Source of the DNA: an uncultured Eubacteriales bacterium
GTDB lineage: Bacteria; Bacillota; Clostridia; Christensenellales; CAG-138
DNA length: 16,516 bases
NCBI GenBank assembly: GCA_900543475.1
Contig: UQRU01000044.1
Coordinates: 1-16,516, forward strand
Direction of reading: 5' to 3'
Below, one piece after another: positions 4,882-13,272 of this stretch (its first letter is position 1; every line of letters begins with the position of its first letter). The notes under the pieces are model-generated. The model was not told the DNA's origin. It saw only the letters and a program-made list of their open reading frames with translations, and did not search any database. Position numbers and translations under genes: made by a program.

Positions 4882-7173
4882 ATGAAAAAGATTTCCAAAT
4901 GGTATTGGATCGCCGCAGCTCTCCTGCTGATTTGGGCGGCTAAAGATATCTATGCCTATTTGACCATGGGACGAGAACTCCTTGTCGCGTATTCGGATGT
5001 GTACTCCGTCCGGGAGATGGTGAAAGGAGACCTGATATGGGTGGGAGTGAAAGCAGGTCTGGCGGTGTTCCTACCGGTGGTAGGGGTTTGGCGAAATAAA
5101 AAGAAGCCTTTAAAATCGCTCCATGCTGTAACCGGATTGCTTATCCTATCCGTTACGGGGGCATGGCTCATTTCCATGACCGCACTCACCATTGTGACCG
5201 CGCAGGAAATCTATGACGGAATGTATGAGCAAGCCAGAAACTTCCCGGATGCTCTGGACCGATACGGCAGACTTAGCACCTTTTACGATCCCAATGAGAG
5301 CAGCTATGGATATCACTATGCGCATTCGGACTATCTGGAACATCAGATGCTTGATACCATTGCCTATAGCACCGCAGCATCGTATCGCACAGGAGGGCAT
5401 TTCGCACCTTATGACCATTCCACGGGGGAAGAACGGAATAAGCTTATCCGTGATATCCGCTATCCGCTGGAAACCGCTGTATTGTTTTATGACGAAGAGG
5501 GAAACCTGCTCCACAGCAGCGATGACGACGTAATGTACTTTGGCTATTTTACCCAGGAAGAATGGGATGCAGGAATGGATACCACAACCCCGAAGCACTA
5601 TGGTTGGATCGACATTGGCAACGGAAAGGAAGAAGGCTACCCCGACGATCCCTACCTTCGCTTTCGCACCATGTTTGCCGGTACACATAGCCTGTACGAT
5701 ATTTCAACTATTCGTGTCATGGGATACTTTGAAGGGACAAGGCTGGTGCCTGTCGTGATGCACTATGTCACCGATGGTTTGATCCGTGAGGTCGTTGAAA
5801 GTGACAAGCAGTTTCAGACCGGACCGAGCAGCTATTCCTGGATCGTTTCCGATGTTGACAGGACAGGGAAACTGGACTGGCAGCTTCAATTTGATCACAG
5901 CGCAGAGTACACGGAAAAAGAACTGGTAACGGTATACCTTGAGCAGCCAAAGATGTGGGACTATCCGAAAACACCTTATGTATACGCCAATGGGGTGGAA
6001 TACGAAAGCCTTGCTGCACTGACGAAAAGTTTGGACTTTCCGTCTTGGGCGGATATCTTCCTCAACTCCCCAGACTTCCTTGACAAAGGGAGCTATGAAT
6101 TGAATAATCTTTTGGTGTTTGGCGGTTGGAACTATGCGGACTACGAAGGCTTGGATTATACCTCGGGCACAGGGCCTACGGCTGAGTATATGCTTGTTAC
6201 AGCTATACAAGGGAACCCTCTCAGATGTGCGCTGGGCGCCTTGCGAAATGTTTACATCGTCACAGGACTGTTGGCACTGGCACTTCTTTTGACCGCGCGC
6301 AGTGCCATCAAGAAGCATCTGATACAGCCTGTACGAGATATTGCAGATGCAATGGAAGACAGTTGGCGGAATACTTACCATGCAGATAACGCCTCCGCCA
6401 TGTGGCATGAAATTGAGAAACTGCGCGCAGGCTTTGAATCAGAAAAGGATCGCCGCAGGATGAAGGACAACGAGATTACCCGGTTGAACACCGCCCTGGA
6501 ATATGCGAAAAAAGCGGAGGAAAACCGGCGGCAGATGACCTCCAACATCGCCCACGAGCTGAAAACGCCCCTGGCCGTGATCCACAGCTACGCGGAGGGG
6601 CTGAAGGAGCATGCGGCAGAAGAAAAGCGGGATAAGTACATCGACGTCATTCTGGCCGAGGCAGAACGCACGGACGGCATGGTGCTGGAAATGCTGGATC
6701 TTAGCCGACTGGAAGCGGGTAAAGTCAAATTGTCCCGGGATGATTTTTCCATCATCGATCTAACAAAATCCATTTTTGAAAAATTGGAGATTACAGCCCA
6801 GGCGAAAAACCTCCAGATAGAATTCTCTTTCCCAGATGATTTTACTGTCACAGGGGATGAGAGCCGGATCGCTCAGGTGATTGAGAACTTTGCCACCAAT
6901 GCCGTCAAGTATACCGCTGCTGGCGGCCATGTGAACGTGACCATCCAAAACAGAAATGGAAAGACTACCTTCTCTATAGAAAACGAGAGTCCGCCGCTGT
7001 CTGACGAGGCGCTTCAAAAGGTTTGGGACACATTCTATCGTGTGGATGAATCCCGATCCAGCAGCGGAACGGGTCTGGGGCTGGCAATCGCAAAGAGCAT
7101 CATTGAACTGCACGGAGGCAAGTGTTACGTTCAAAACACAAAAACAGGTGTAAAATTTTCCTTTACCATTTAA
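4882..7173 (+). CDS. Membrane sensor histidine kinase with large extracytoplasmic domain
   Basis: The predicted protein has 763 residues. Three N-terminal membrane helices (about 8-28, 50-70 and 83-105) precede a large, probably external sensor region (about 110-450) rich in Tyr, Asp and Trp that I cannot assign to a known domain. A fourth helix (about 455-475) follows, then a HAMP-like linker (IQPVRDIADAMEDSW). The HisKA domain has the phosphoacceptor His558 in SNIAHELKTP. The ATPase domain shows the N box VIENFATNAVKY and the G box GTGLGLAIAKS (from about 729). The ATG at 4882 is preferred: GAGGGG lies five bases ahead, whereas an in-frame GTG at 4876 overlaps it. The gene sits three bases after the response-regulator stop. 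At over 760 residues it is longer than typical kinases of this class because of the sensor region. The ligand is unknown; the linked exporter suggests a peptide or envelope signal, by inference only. Confidence 0.93.
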   Translation: MKKISKWYWIAAALLLIWAAKDIYAYLTMGRELLVAYSDVYSVREMVKGDLIWVGVKAGLAVFLPVVGVWRNKKKPLKSLHAVTGLLILSVTGAWLISMTALTIVTAQEIYDGMYEQARNFPDALDRYGRLSTFYDPNESSYGYHYAHSDYLEHQMLDTIAYSTAASYRTGGHFAPYDHSTGEERNKLIRDIRYPLETAVLFYDEEGNLLHSSDDDVMYFGYFTQEEWDAGMDTTTPKHYGWIDIGNGKEEGYPDDPYLRFRTMFAGTHSLYDISTIRVMGYFEGTRLVPVVMHYVTDGLIREVVESDKQFQTGPSSYSWIVSDVDRTGKLDWQLQFDHSAEYTEKELVTVYLEQPKMWDYPKTPYVYANGVEYESLAALTKSLDFPSWADIFLNSPDFLDKGSYELNNLLVFGGWNYADYEGLDYTSGTGPTAEYMLVTAIQGNPLRCALGALRNVYIVTGLLALALLLTARSAIKKHLIQPVRDIADAMEDSWRNTYHADNASAMWHEIEKLRAGFESEKDRRRMKDNEITRLNTALEYAKKAEENRRQMTSNIAHELKTPLAVIHSYAEGLKEHAAEEKRDKYIDVILAEAERTDGMVLEMLDLSRLEAGKVKLSRDDFSIIDLTKSIFEKLEITAQAKNLQIEFSFPDDFTVTGDESRIAQVIENFATNAVKYTAAGGHVNVTIQNRNGKTTFSIENESPPLSDEALQKVWDTFYRVDESRSSSGTGLGLAIAKSIIELHGGKCYVQNTKTGVKFSFTI

Positions 7174-7195
7174 CCGATGATGCACCACATGAAGA

Positions 7196-7240
7196 AAGGC
7201 AAGACTACCACAACAATGCTCGGTAGTCTTGCCTTCTTTT
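7196..7240 (+). terminator. Intrinsic terminator after the histidine kinase
   Basis: A 14-bp perfect stem, AAGGCAAGACTACC (7196-7209) with GGTAGTCTTGCCTT (7222-7235), has a 12-base loop and is followed by TCTTTT. It starts 23 bases after the kinase stop. It also faces the end of the rlmD tail frame arriving from the other strand and may serve both directions, though the T-run is poorer on the minus strand. Confidence 0.88.
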
Positions 7241-7248
7241 ATCAGTTC

Positions 7249-7500
7249 TCAGATCATTCCAAAATACTTCAATGCCGCTGTAATTGCCGCTTTCTTTTCC
7301 GGCGGCCATTTCGGCTGTCTGGGATTTTCAAATTTTGGCTTGTTGTAGTTCTCCCGCTCAATAATGCCATATTTCTGCTTGACCTGGGCGATGTATAAGT
7401 GACTGACTTTTAACCCGGTATGCTCCAGCACATAGGCTTTGATCTCCTCATAGGCGGCTTTACTCTCCGCCGATGTCAAATCCAGTTCGTCCAGATCCAA
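7249..7500 (-). CDS. Conserved tail downstream of RlmD, separated from it by an amber codon
   Basis: Directly after the RlmD stop the same frame stays open for 88 codons. It reads HIEAGLDLDELDLTSAES, then AYEEIKAYVLEHTGLKVSHL, then YIAQVKQKYGIIERENYNKP and finally PPEKKAAITAALKYFGMI. The composition, with a helix-turn-helix-like LKVSHLYIAQVKQKYGI stretch, suggests a small nucleic-acid-associated domain, but no function is established. From memory, near-identical tails occur fused to, or just after, methyltransferase ends in mobile regions of gut Clostridia, with a Gln codon (CAG) where TAG stands here. No ATG or ribosome site exists at the front; a TTG at 7498-7500 is the only listed start. 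It is therefore either an unexpressed tail, a read-through extension or a TTG-started small protein. A frameshifted copy is at 3.57-3.82 kb. Confidence 0.45.
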   Translation of the reverse strand: MDLDELDLTSAESKAAYEEIKAYVLEHTGLKVSHLYIAQVKQKYGIIERENYNKPKFENPRQPKWPPEKKAAITAALKYFGMI

Positions 7501-7559
7501 CCCCGCCTCGATATGCTACTTGGTATTGAGTTTGGACAAAAGTACTACCGTCTCCACAT
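7272..7559. repeat. Direct repeat copy B (rlmD 3' end plus tail)
   Basis: This segment aligns with 3582-3866 in the same orientation at roughly nine in ten positions, judged by eye, including long exact stretches such as the one around GATGTATAAGTGACTGACTT. Together the two copies frame the two-component module as a direct repeat about 3.7 kb apart. The shared sequence ends toward rlmD at the codons for VET, inside the methyltransferase C-terminus. Confidence 0.85.
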
Positions 7560-8886
7560 GCCCTGTATGGGGGAACATATCCACCGGCTGCACCTGCTGG
7601 GGGTACAACCCCCCTTGGGCCAGAATCTTACAGTCCCGAGCCAGGGTGGCGGGGTCGCAGGAGATGTAGATCAGCCGGGGTACGCCGCTTGCCAGGATGG
7701 CCTGCAAGGCGGCTGGGTCGCAGCCTTTGCGGGGCGGGTCGATGACCATGGCGTCCGGCCGAAGCCCCTGCTGCACCAGCTGGGGCAGCAAGGTTTCCGC
7801 CAGGCCGCAAAGGAATTGCGCGTTTTGGATCCCGTTGACCTCGGCGTTCCTGGCCGCGTCCTCCACCGCCGGTTGGACGCTTTCAATCCCGATCACCTTC
7901 TTGGCGTGCCGGGCAAGCAACAGGGAAATCGTGCCGATGCCGCAATACACGTCCAGCACGGTCTCCTTTCCCTGTAGGTTCAGCATGGATAAGGCGGTTT
8001 CATAAAGCCGCTGGGTCTGGAGGGGGTTCACCTGTAAAAAGGAGGCGGCGCTCACGGAAAAATCCAGGCCGCAGATGGATACCGGCAGCCGGGCCTCCCC
8101 CCACAGGGTGACATATGCCGGCCCCAAAATCACGTTAGAATCCGCATCGTTCCGATTGTGCACCACGCCTATAAGCCCCGGCACCCGCTGCCGCAGCAAA
8201 TCTACCAGGGCATCCTGGTGGGGCAAGGGCCCGGCAGTGACCACCACCGCCAGCACCCCGGCCTCCGAGGCCCGGGCCATGGCATGGCGAAGGGTCCCTT
8301 GGCCGGTCGCCTCGTCATAGGCCGGGACATCCCATTGCCGGGCCCAGTCCCGGATGGCCAAAGCCGCCCCCATCACCCGGGGGTCCTGTATGCGGCAATC
8401 CTCCAGGGGAACCAGCCGGTGGCTATGGGGGGCGAAAAAGCCGATGGCGACCCCTTCCTGCCCGATTCCCGCGGGGAAGCTGCCCTTGTTCCGGTAATGC
8501 CAAGGGGTTTCCATGCCCAGCACCGGCTCCACCGCAAGCCCGTCAAACCCGCCCAGGCGCTGGAGGGCGTCCTGGACCTGGGCCCGCTTGGCCTCCAATT
8601 GGGCGGCATAGGTCATATGCTGCAAGGCGCAGCCCCCGCACCGGGCATAGGCCGGGCAAGCGGGTGCCTGCCGGTGGGGGCTGCTGGTCAGAACCTGCAA
8701 CAGCTTGGCCACCCCGTAGCCCCGGTTGGCCTTGATCACATGGCACCGCACCGTTTCCCCGGGCAGCGCCCCTTGCACGAATATGGCATACCCGCCCATG
8801 CGCCCTACCCCCCGGCCGTCTGCCGTCAGGCCGTGGATGGGAAGCTCTAAGACGTCGTTCTTTTGTACAGGCGGCATTGCGTTCAT
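7516..8886 (-). CDS. rlmD: 23S rRNA (uracil-C5)-methyltransferase, RlmD/RumA family
   Basis: This 456-residue SAM-dependent enzyme should methylate C5 of a uracil in 23S rRNA (U1939 in E. coli numbering for RlmD; some Bacillota homologues are RlmCD, acting on two sites). An N-terminal TRAM RNA-binding domain (about 10-66) is followed by cysteines C77, C83, C86 and C164, as for a [4Fe-4S] cluster. The methyltransferase domain has VLDVYCGIGTISLL for SAM binding, IDPPRKGCD, the nucleophile Cys410 in YISCDPATLARD and the base Glu445 in HVETVVLL. The start ATG shares one base with the dnaE stop (TGATG), indicating coupling. The frame ends LNTK-TAG and is followed in frame by a conserved tail. Its 3' end is the apparent insertion point of the accessory island; the gene itself stays intact. 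Confidence 0.95.
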   Translation of the reverse strand: MNAMPPVQKNDVLELPIHGLTADGRGVGRMGGYAIFVQGALPGETVRCHVIKANRGYGVAKLLQVLTSSPHRQAPACPAYARCGGCALQHMTYAAQLEAKRAQVQDALQRLGGFDGLAVEPVLGMETPWHYRNKGSFPAGIGQEGVAIGFFAPHSHRLVPLEDCRIQDPRVMGAALAIRDWARQWDVPAYDEATGQGTLRHAMARASEAGVLAVVVTAGPLPHQDALVDLLRQRVPGLIGVVHNRNDADSNVILGPAYVTLWGEARLPVSICGLDFSVSAASFLQVNPLQTQRLYETALSMLNLQGKETVLDVYCGIGTISLLLARHAKKVIGIESVQPAVEDAARNAEVNGIQNAQFLCGLAETLLPQLVQQGLRPDAMVIDPPRKGCDPAALQAILASGVPRLIYISCDPATLARDCKILAQGGLYPQQVQPVDMFPHTGHVETVVLLSKLNTK

Positions 8887-11800
8887 CAGTACTTTACATT
8901 CTCCTTGCCTAAGATCTGCCCCAGGGCCGTCAACAGGGCTGGGGCGGGATTTACATACATGGACCGGGGCACCAGCTTTTGCTTGCGGGTTTGGCCATCG
9001 AAAAGCACCACCGCCACATCCCCGGGATACCGCTGCAAGATGGGATGCACCTGCTCCCAGGGGCCTTGCTCCCCCAGGGACATGCGCAGATACAGCTTAC
9101 GCTCCGCCCCCTTTTCCAGGGCCCGTACATCCTCCACCAAAAGGGTGTTCTTCTGCTCCTCCCGGATGTTCAGCCGGCCGCTCACCACTACAATGCTGTC
9201 TACAGCCAGCTTTGCCCCGTACTTTTCAAAGGCAGAGGGGAACAGGGTCAGCTCCATGGAGCCGGACAGATCCTCCAGGGTCACATAGGCCATCAGCCCT
9301 TTGCCGGATCGGGTAGGCTTGGTGCGAACGGCCGTCACGATGCCCCCCAGCTTGAGCCGCTGTTCCTCTTTGTATTGGCCCGTGCCGTCCGCTTCCAGTA
9401 AGCCGGACACGGTGGTTCCCAGCTTTTTCAGCTCCTCCGCATAATCCAGCAACGGATGCCCGCTGATGTAGATCCCCATGGTTTCCCGCTCCATGGAAAG
9501 CAACATGCTGGCCTCGTATTCCGGCATGTCCGGTACCGGGATATCCAGTCCTGTGTCCTCCTTGCCGCCCCCTGCCAGGTCAAATAAGGAGATCTGGCCC
9601 ATGGCCCGCTGCTTCCGCTCCCCGGACGCCGCCTCCAGCATCTGCTCATATACGCCCAACAGCTGGGAACGCTTATAGCCCATGCTGGCAAAGCAGCCCG
9701 CTTTGATCAAACCCTCCACCATGCGCTTTTTCCCATCGCTCCGGCGGATGAAATCGTAAAAATCCACAAAGGGGCCGTTCTTCTCCCGCTCCGCTACCAT
9801 CTCGTCGATAAAAGCCTCCCCCACGTTCCGGATGCCTGCCAGGCCGAAGCGGATCTTCCCCCCCTCCACGGTGAACTTGGCTTTGCTCTTGTTGATATCC
9901 GGCGGCAGCACGTCGATGGACTTCTGCTTGCAATAATAAACATATTCCGCCATTTTTTCGATGCTGGTCCCCAAAAAGCTGTTGATCAGCGCCGTGAGGA
10001 ATTCCACCGGATAGTATACCTTCAGCCAGGCCGTCCGGTAGGCCACCACCGCATAGGCTGCGGCGTGGGATTTGTTGAAGGCGTAGGAGGCAAAATCCAT
10101 CATCTCATCGAAGATCCGGTTGGCTACCTTTCGGGAAACCCCGTTGCGCACCGCCCCCGGCACCTTCACCTGGCCATCCTCCACGATGCCGTCTACAAAA
10201 TAGGCCCGTTCCTTCTCCATGACCTCCGGCTTCTTCTTGGCCATGGCCCGGCGCACCAGGTCGCTCCGCCCCCAGGAATACCCGGCAAGGTCCCGGACGA
10301 TCTGCATGACCTGCTCCTGGTACACCATGCATCCGTAGGTCTTTTCCAGGATGGGCCGCAGCCGCTCATCCGGGTAGGATACGCTTTTCGGGTCGTTTTT
10401 CCCGCGAATGTACCGGGGGATCTGCTCCATGGGGCCGGGCCGGAACAGAGCGATGCCGGCGATGATGTCCTCAAAGCAGTTGGGCTTGAACTGGGTCAGG
10501 AATTGGCGCATACCGGCGGATTCCAGCTGGAATACCCCGTCCGTATCCGCTGCGGCAATCATTTCGTATACCTTTGGGTCCCCGTAATCCAGCTTGGATA
10601 GATCCGGCTTTACCCCTTGGTCCGCCTCCACGAAATCCAGGCAGTCCCGGATCACCGTCAGGGTGCGCAGGCCCAAAAAGTCCATTTTCAGCAGCCCCAG
10701 CTCTTCGATGGTATCCTTGGTGAACTGGGTGGTGATGGCGTCCTCGTTGCGCTGTAAGGGCACATACTCCACGGTGGGGCTGGCGCAGATCACCACCCCC
10801 GCCGCATGGGTGGAAGCGTGGCGGGGCAACCCCTCCAGCTTCCGGGAAAGATCCAGCAGCTTCTGTACTTTGGGATCGGCTTCATATAAGGCTCGCAGCT
10901 CTCCGGATTGTTCCAGCGCCTGATCCAGGGTGATGCCCAGCACATTGGGCACCAGCTTGGCGATCCGGTCCGTGTCCGCATAGGGTATATCCAGCGCCCG
11001 GCCTACATCCCGAATGGCTGCCTTAGCCGCCATGGAGCCAAAGGTGATGATCTGGGCCACATGGTCCGCCCCGTATTTTTGCACCACGTAGTCGATGACC
11101 TCCTGCCGCCGCTCGATGCAAAAATCGATGTCGAAATCCGGCATGGACACCCGCTCCGGATTCAAAAACCGCTCGAAAATCAGGTCGTATTTGATGGGGT
11201 CGATGTCCGTGATATCCATGGCGTAGGCCGCCAGGCTGCCGGCGCCGCTGCCCCGGCCCGGGCCTACGAAGATCCCCTTGCGGTGGGCGAAATCCACGAA
11301 ATCCCATACGATGAGGAAATAGTCCACAAACCCCATCTGGATAATGACATCCACCTCGTGCTCCAGCCGCTCCCGCACCGCCTGGGAGGCGCCGGGCATT
11401 TTCCGCTCCAGGCCTTCCCGGCACAGCTTGCGCAGATACTCGTTGTTGTCCATCCCGTCCGGCGCGGTGAACCCAGGCAAATGCCGTTGGCCAAACTGGA
11501 TCTCCACATGGCATTTTTCTGCGATCTTTTCGGTATTGGCCAGGGACTCGGGATAGGCGTGGAGCATCTGGGCCATCTCCTCCTGGCTCTTGAGATAAAA
11601 CTCCTCCGCCTCCATCCGCATCCGGTTTTCATCGGTGACCACCCGGTTGGTTTGGATGCACAGGAGCACATCCTGGGATTCCGCATCCTCCCGGTTCACG
11701 TAATGCACATCGTTGGTGGCCACGGTCTCAATGGACAATTCCTGGGCCAATTGGGCCAGCTGGGGCAAGATCCGTTGCTGCTCCGGCAGGCCGTGGTTTT

Positions 11801-12314
11801 GCAGCTCAATGTAAAAATCCGGCCCGAAGATCCCTTGCAGCCGGGCCGCCAGCGCCTTTGCATCCTCGTACCGGCCCTGGAGCAACAGCTGGGGGATGTC
11901 CCCCGCCAGGCAGGCGGATAGGCAAATGAGCCCTTCCCGGTATTGCTCCAGCACCGTATAATCGATCCTGGGCTTATAGTAGAACCCCTCCACAAAGGCG
12001 ATGGAGGAAAGCCGCATCAGGTTCTGATATCCCGTTTGATTTTTTGCCAGCAGGATCAAATGGGCATATTCCCGCTGGCCTTCCCGGTCCTTGAGGGAGC
12101 GGGGCGCCACATAGGCTTCCATGCCCAAAATGGGTTTGATCCCCTGCTTTTGGCATTCCTTATAAAAATCGATCACCCCGTACATAGCCCCATGATCCGT
12201 GATGGCCAAAGCGTCCATGCCCAGGGCTTTGGCTTTTTTCACCAGCTCCGGAATTCGGGCGGCGCCGTCTAGCAGGCTGTATTGGGTGTGTACATGTAAG
12301 TGGGTAAAGGCCAT
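8886..12314 (-). CDS. dnaE: DNA polymerase III alpha subunit DnaE
   Basis: This is a 1142-residue C-family DNA polymerase. The N-terminal PHP domain starts FTHLHVHTQYSLLDG with His5, His7 and His9, and has AITDHG (Asp40, His41). Its metal-binding residues look intact, unlike in E. coli DnaE. The polymerase core has the GRGSGAGSLAAYAM glycine loop, catalytic Asp393 and Asp395 in PDFDIDF and the third Asp545 in LKMDFLGLRTLT. The helix-hairpin-helix region (about 800-900) and an OB-fold (GGIVTAVRTKPTRSGKGLMAYVTLEDLSG) follow. Bacillota usually also have PolC as the main replicase, with DnaE extending primers, so a PolC gene elsewhere is expected. The start lies two bases after the whiA stop with GAGGAG five bases upstream. 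Confidence 0.97.
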   Translation of the reverse strand: MAFTHLHVHTQYSLLDGAARIPELVKKAKALGMDALAITDHGAMYGVIDFYKECQKQGIKPILGMEAYVAPRSLKDREGQREYAHLILLAKNQTGYQNLMRLSSIAFVEGFYYKPRIDYTVLEQYREGLICLSACLAGDIPQLLLQGRYEDAKALAARLQGIFGPDFYIELQNHGLPEQQRILPQLAQLAQELSIETVATNDVHYVNREDAESQDVLLCIQTNRVVTDENRMRMEAEEFYLKSQEEMAQMLHAYPESLANTEKIAEKCHVEIQFGQRHLPGFTAPDGMDNNEYLRKLCREGLERKMPGASQAVRERLEHEVDVIIQMGFVDYFLIVWDFVDFAHRKGIFVGPGRGSGAGSLAAYAMDITDIDPIKYDLIFERFLNPERVSMPDFDIDFCIERRQEVIDYVVQKYGADHVAQIITFGSMAAKAAIRDVGRALDIPYADTDRIAKLVPNVLGITLDQALEQSGELRALYEADPKVQKLLDLSRKLEGLPRHASTHAAGVVICASPTVEYVPLQRNEDAITTQFTKDTIEELGLLKMDFLGLRTLTVIRDCLDFVEADQGVKPDLSKLDYGDPKVYEMIAAADTDGVFQLESAGMRQFLTQFKPNCFEDIIAGIALFRPGPMEQIPRYIRGKNDPKSVSYPDERLRPILEKTYGCMVYQEQVMQIVRDLAGYSWGRSDLVRRAMAKKKPEVMEKERAYFVDGIVEDGQVKVPGAVRNGVSRKVANRIFDEMMDFASYAFNKSHAAAYAVVAYRTAWLKVYYPVEFLTALINSFLGTSIEKMAEYVYYCKQKSIDVLPPDINKSKAKFTVEGGKIRFGLAGIRNVGEAFIDEMVAEREKNGPFVDFYDFIRRSDGKKRMVEGLIKAGCFASMGYKRSQLLGVYEQMLEAASGERKQRAMGQISLFDLAGGGKEDTGLDIPVPDMPEYEASMLLSMERETMGIYISGHPLLDYAEELKKLGTTVSGLLEADGTGQYKEEQRLKLGGIVTAVRTKPTRSGKGLMAYVTLEDLSGSMELTLFPSAFEKYGAKLAVDSIVVVSGRLNIREEQKNTLLVEDVRALEKGAERKLYLRMSLGEQGPWEQVHPILQRYPGDVAVVLFDGQTRKQKLVPRSMYVNPAPALLTALGQILGKENVKY

Positions 12315-12316
12315 TT

Positions 12317-13270
12317 TTACTCCTCTTCCTGGATATATCCGAGACCGCTCCCACGATATTCCTCCGCCAAGGCGGCCAACTTGGCAAAGCGATGGTTCAA
12401 GCCGGATTTGGATACCTCCGCCATCTGGGCCAGCTCCGAAAGGGTGGCCTCCGGGTTGTTCAAGCGCAGCTCCGCCGCTTCCCTAAGCCGGGGAGGCAGG
12501 CTTTGCAGCCCCTTGGCGCGTTGGATGCATTCGATATCCACCAGCTGGGCGGCCGCTGCAGTGGCCGCTTTGTTCATATTGGCGTCCTCGAAATTGTGGA
12601 TGCGGTTTACGCTCCCCGCCACCTGCCGCATGACCCGGGCTTCCTCAAAGGCCAGGGTACTGTTCATGGCGCCGGTCAAGGTCAAAAACCCCGCCACCAT
12701 TTCTCCCTCTTTCAAATAGGCCACATAGGCGTTTTTCCGCTGGGCATACCGGGCCGGCAGGCCATAGTCCGCCAGCAGGCCGCACAGCTCCTGGGCAAAC
12801 CGTTCGTGACGGCAAACGATCTCCAAGTGGTAGCCCTTTTTCGGGTCGCTGACGGAGCCCGCCCCCAAAAACGCCCCTCTAAGATAACACCGCCGGTCCT
12901 CATCCCGTTCCACCAGGCCCTCCGGGATATGGCCCAGGGTCAAGCCCTCCTCCCGGCCTAAGCACCCCGCGTCCAGCAGCAGGGTCCGGCAGCCGGCGCC
13001 GCTAAGGCGCACCAAGGTGCTGCGGGCGTGCAGCCGGGGGGACTGGCTCACCCGGATATCCGCTTCCACCTGGTATAATTCCCCGGCCAGCCGGGCGATC
13101 AGCTCGCCCACCTGGCCGTGTTCCGTCACATATTGGATCCCCAGCGCGCCCCGGCCCAGGGTAATGGACCCCGCGCTATCCGTCAGGGCGCACAGCAGCG
13201 CCCGCTTTTCCGAAGGCCGCTTCACCCGAAGGCGCACCAGCTCGCCTTTTGTTTCCGATGCAAAGGACAA
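12317..13270 (-). CDS. whiA: WhiA-family DNA-binding protein
   Basis: The predicted protein has 317 residues, normal for WhiA. It has an N-terminal region related to LAGLIDADG homing endonucleases (recognisable around LRGAFLGAGSVSDPKKGYHLEIV and FLTLTGAMNSTLAFE). A C-terminal helix-turn-helix is at about 275-300 (ATLSELAQMAEVSKSGLNHR). In Bacillota WhiA is linked to cell division and chromosome segregation; in actinomycetes it controls sporulation. The start is a TTG at 13268-13270, giving LSFASETKGEL, which matches the family's usual SFSxEVKxEL beginning. AAGGGG lies nine bases ahead. The frame is open further upstream but only inside rapZ. It starts two bases after the rapZ stop and ends two bases before dnaE. 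YvcK/MgfK, usually encoded between rapZ and whiA, is missing here. Confidence 0.94.
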   Translation of the reverse strand: MSFASETKGELVRLRVKRPSEKRALLCALTDSAGSITLGRGALGIQYVTEHGQVGELIARLAGELYQVEADIRVSQSPRLHARSTLVRLSGAGCRTLLLDAGCLGREEGLTLGHIPEGLVERDEDRRCYLRGAFLGAGSVSDPKKGYHLEIVCRHERFAQELCGLLADYGLPARYAQRKNAYVAYLKEGEMVAGFLTLTGAMNSTLAFEEARVMRQVAGSVNRIHNFEDANMNKAATAAAAQLVDIECIQRAKGLQSLPPRLREAAELRLNNPEATLSELAQMAEVSKSGLNHRFAKLAALAEEYRGSGLGYIQEEE

Positions 13271-13272
13271 TC

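Noticed and set aside
5146..6408. Minus-strand frames of 180 and 234 codons opposite the histidine kinase
   Set aside because: The kinase frame is intact from start to ATPase domain; the antisense frames have no ribosome site or domain and read as shadows.
7420..8850. Plus-strand frames opposite rlmD (185 and 230 codons)
   Set aside because: They mirror the clearly real RlmD frame with its complete motif set; their sequences are low-complexity Gly/Pro/His rich and match nothing recognisable.
10908..11921. 337-codon plus-strand open frame opposite dnaE
   Set aside because: It is antisense to the conserved catalytic core of DnaE, has no ribosome site or family resemblance, and is explained by the GC-rich codon use of the real gene.
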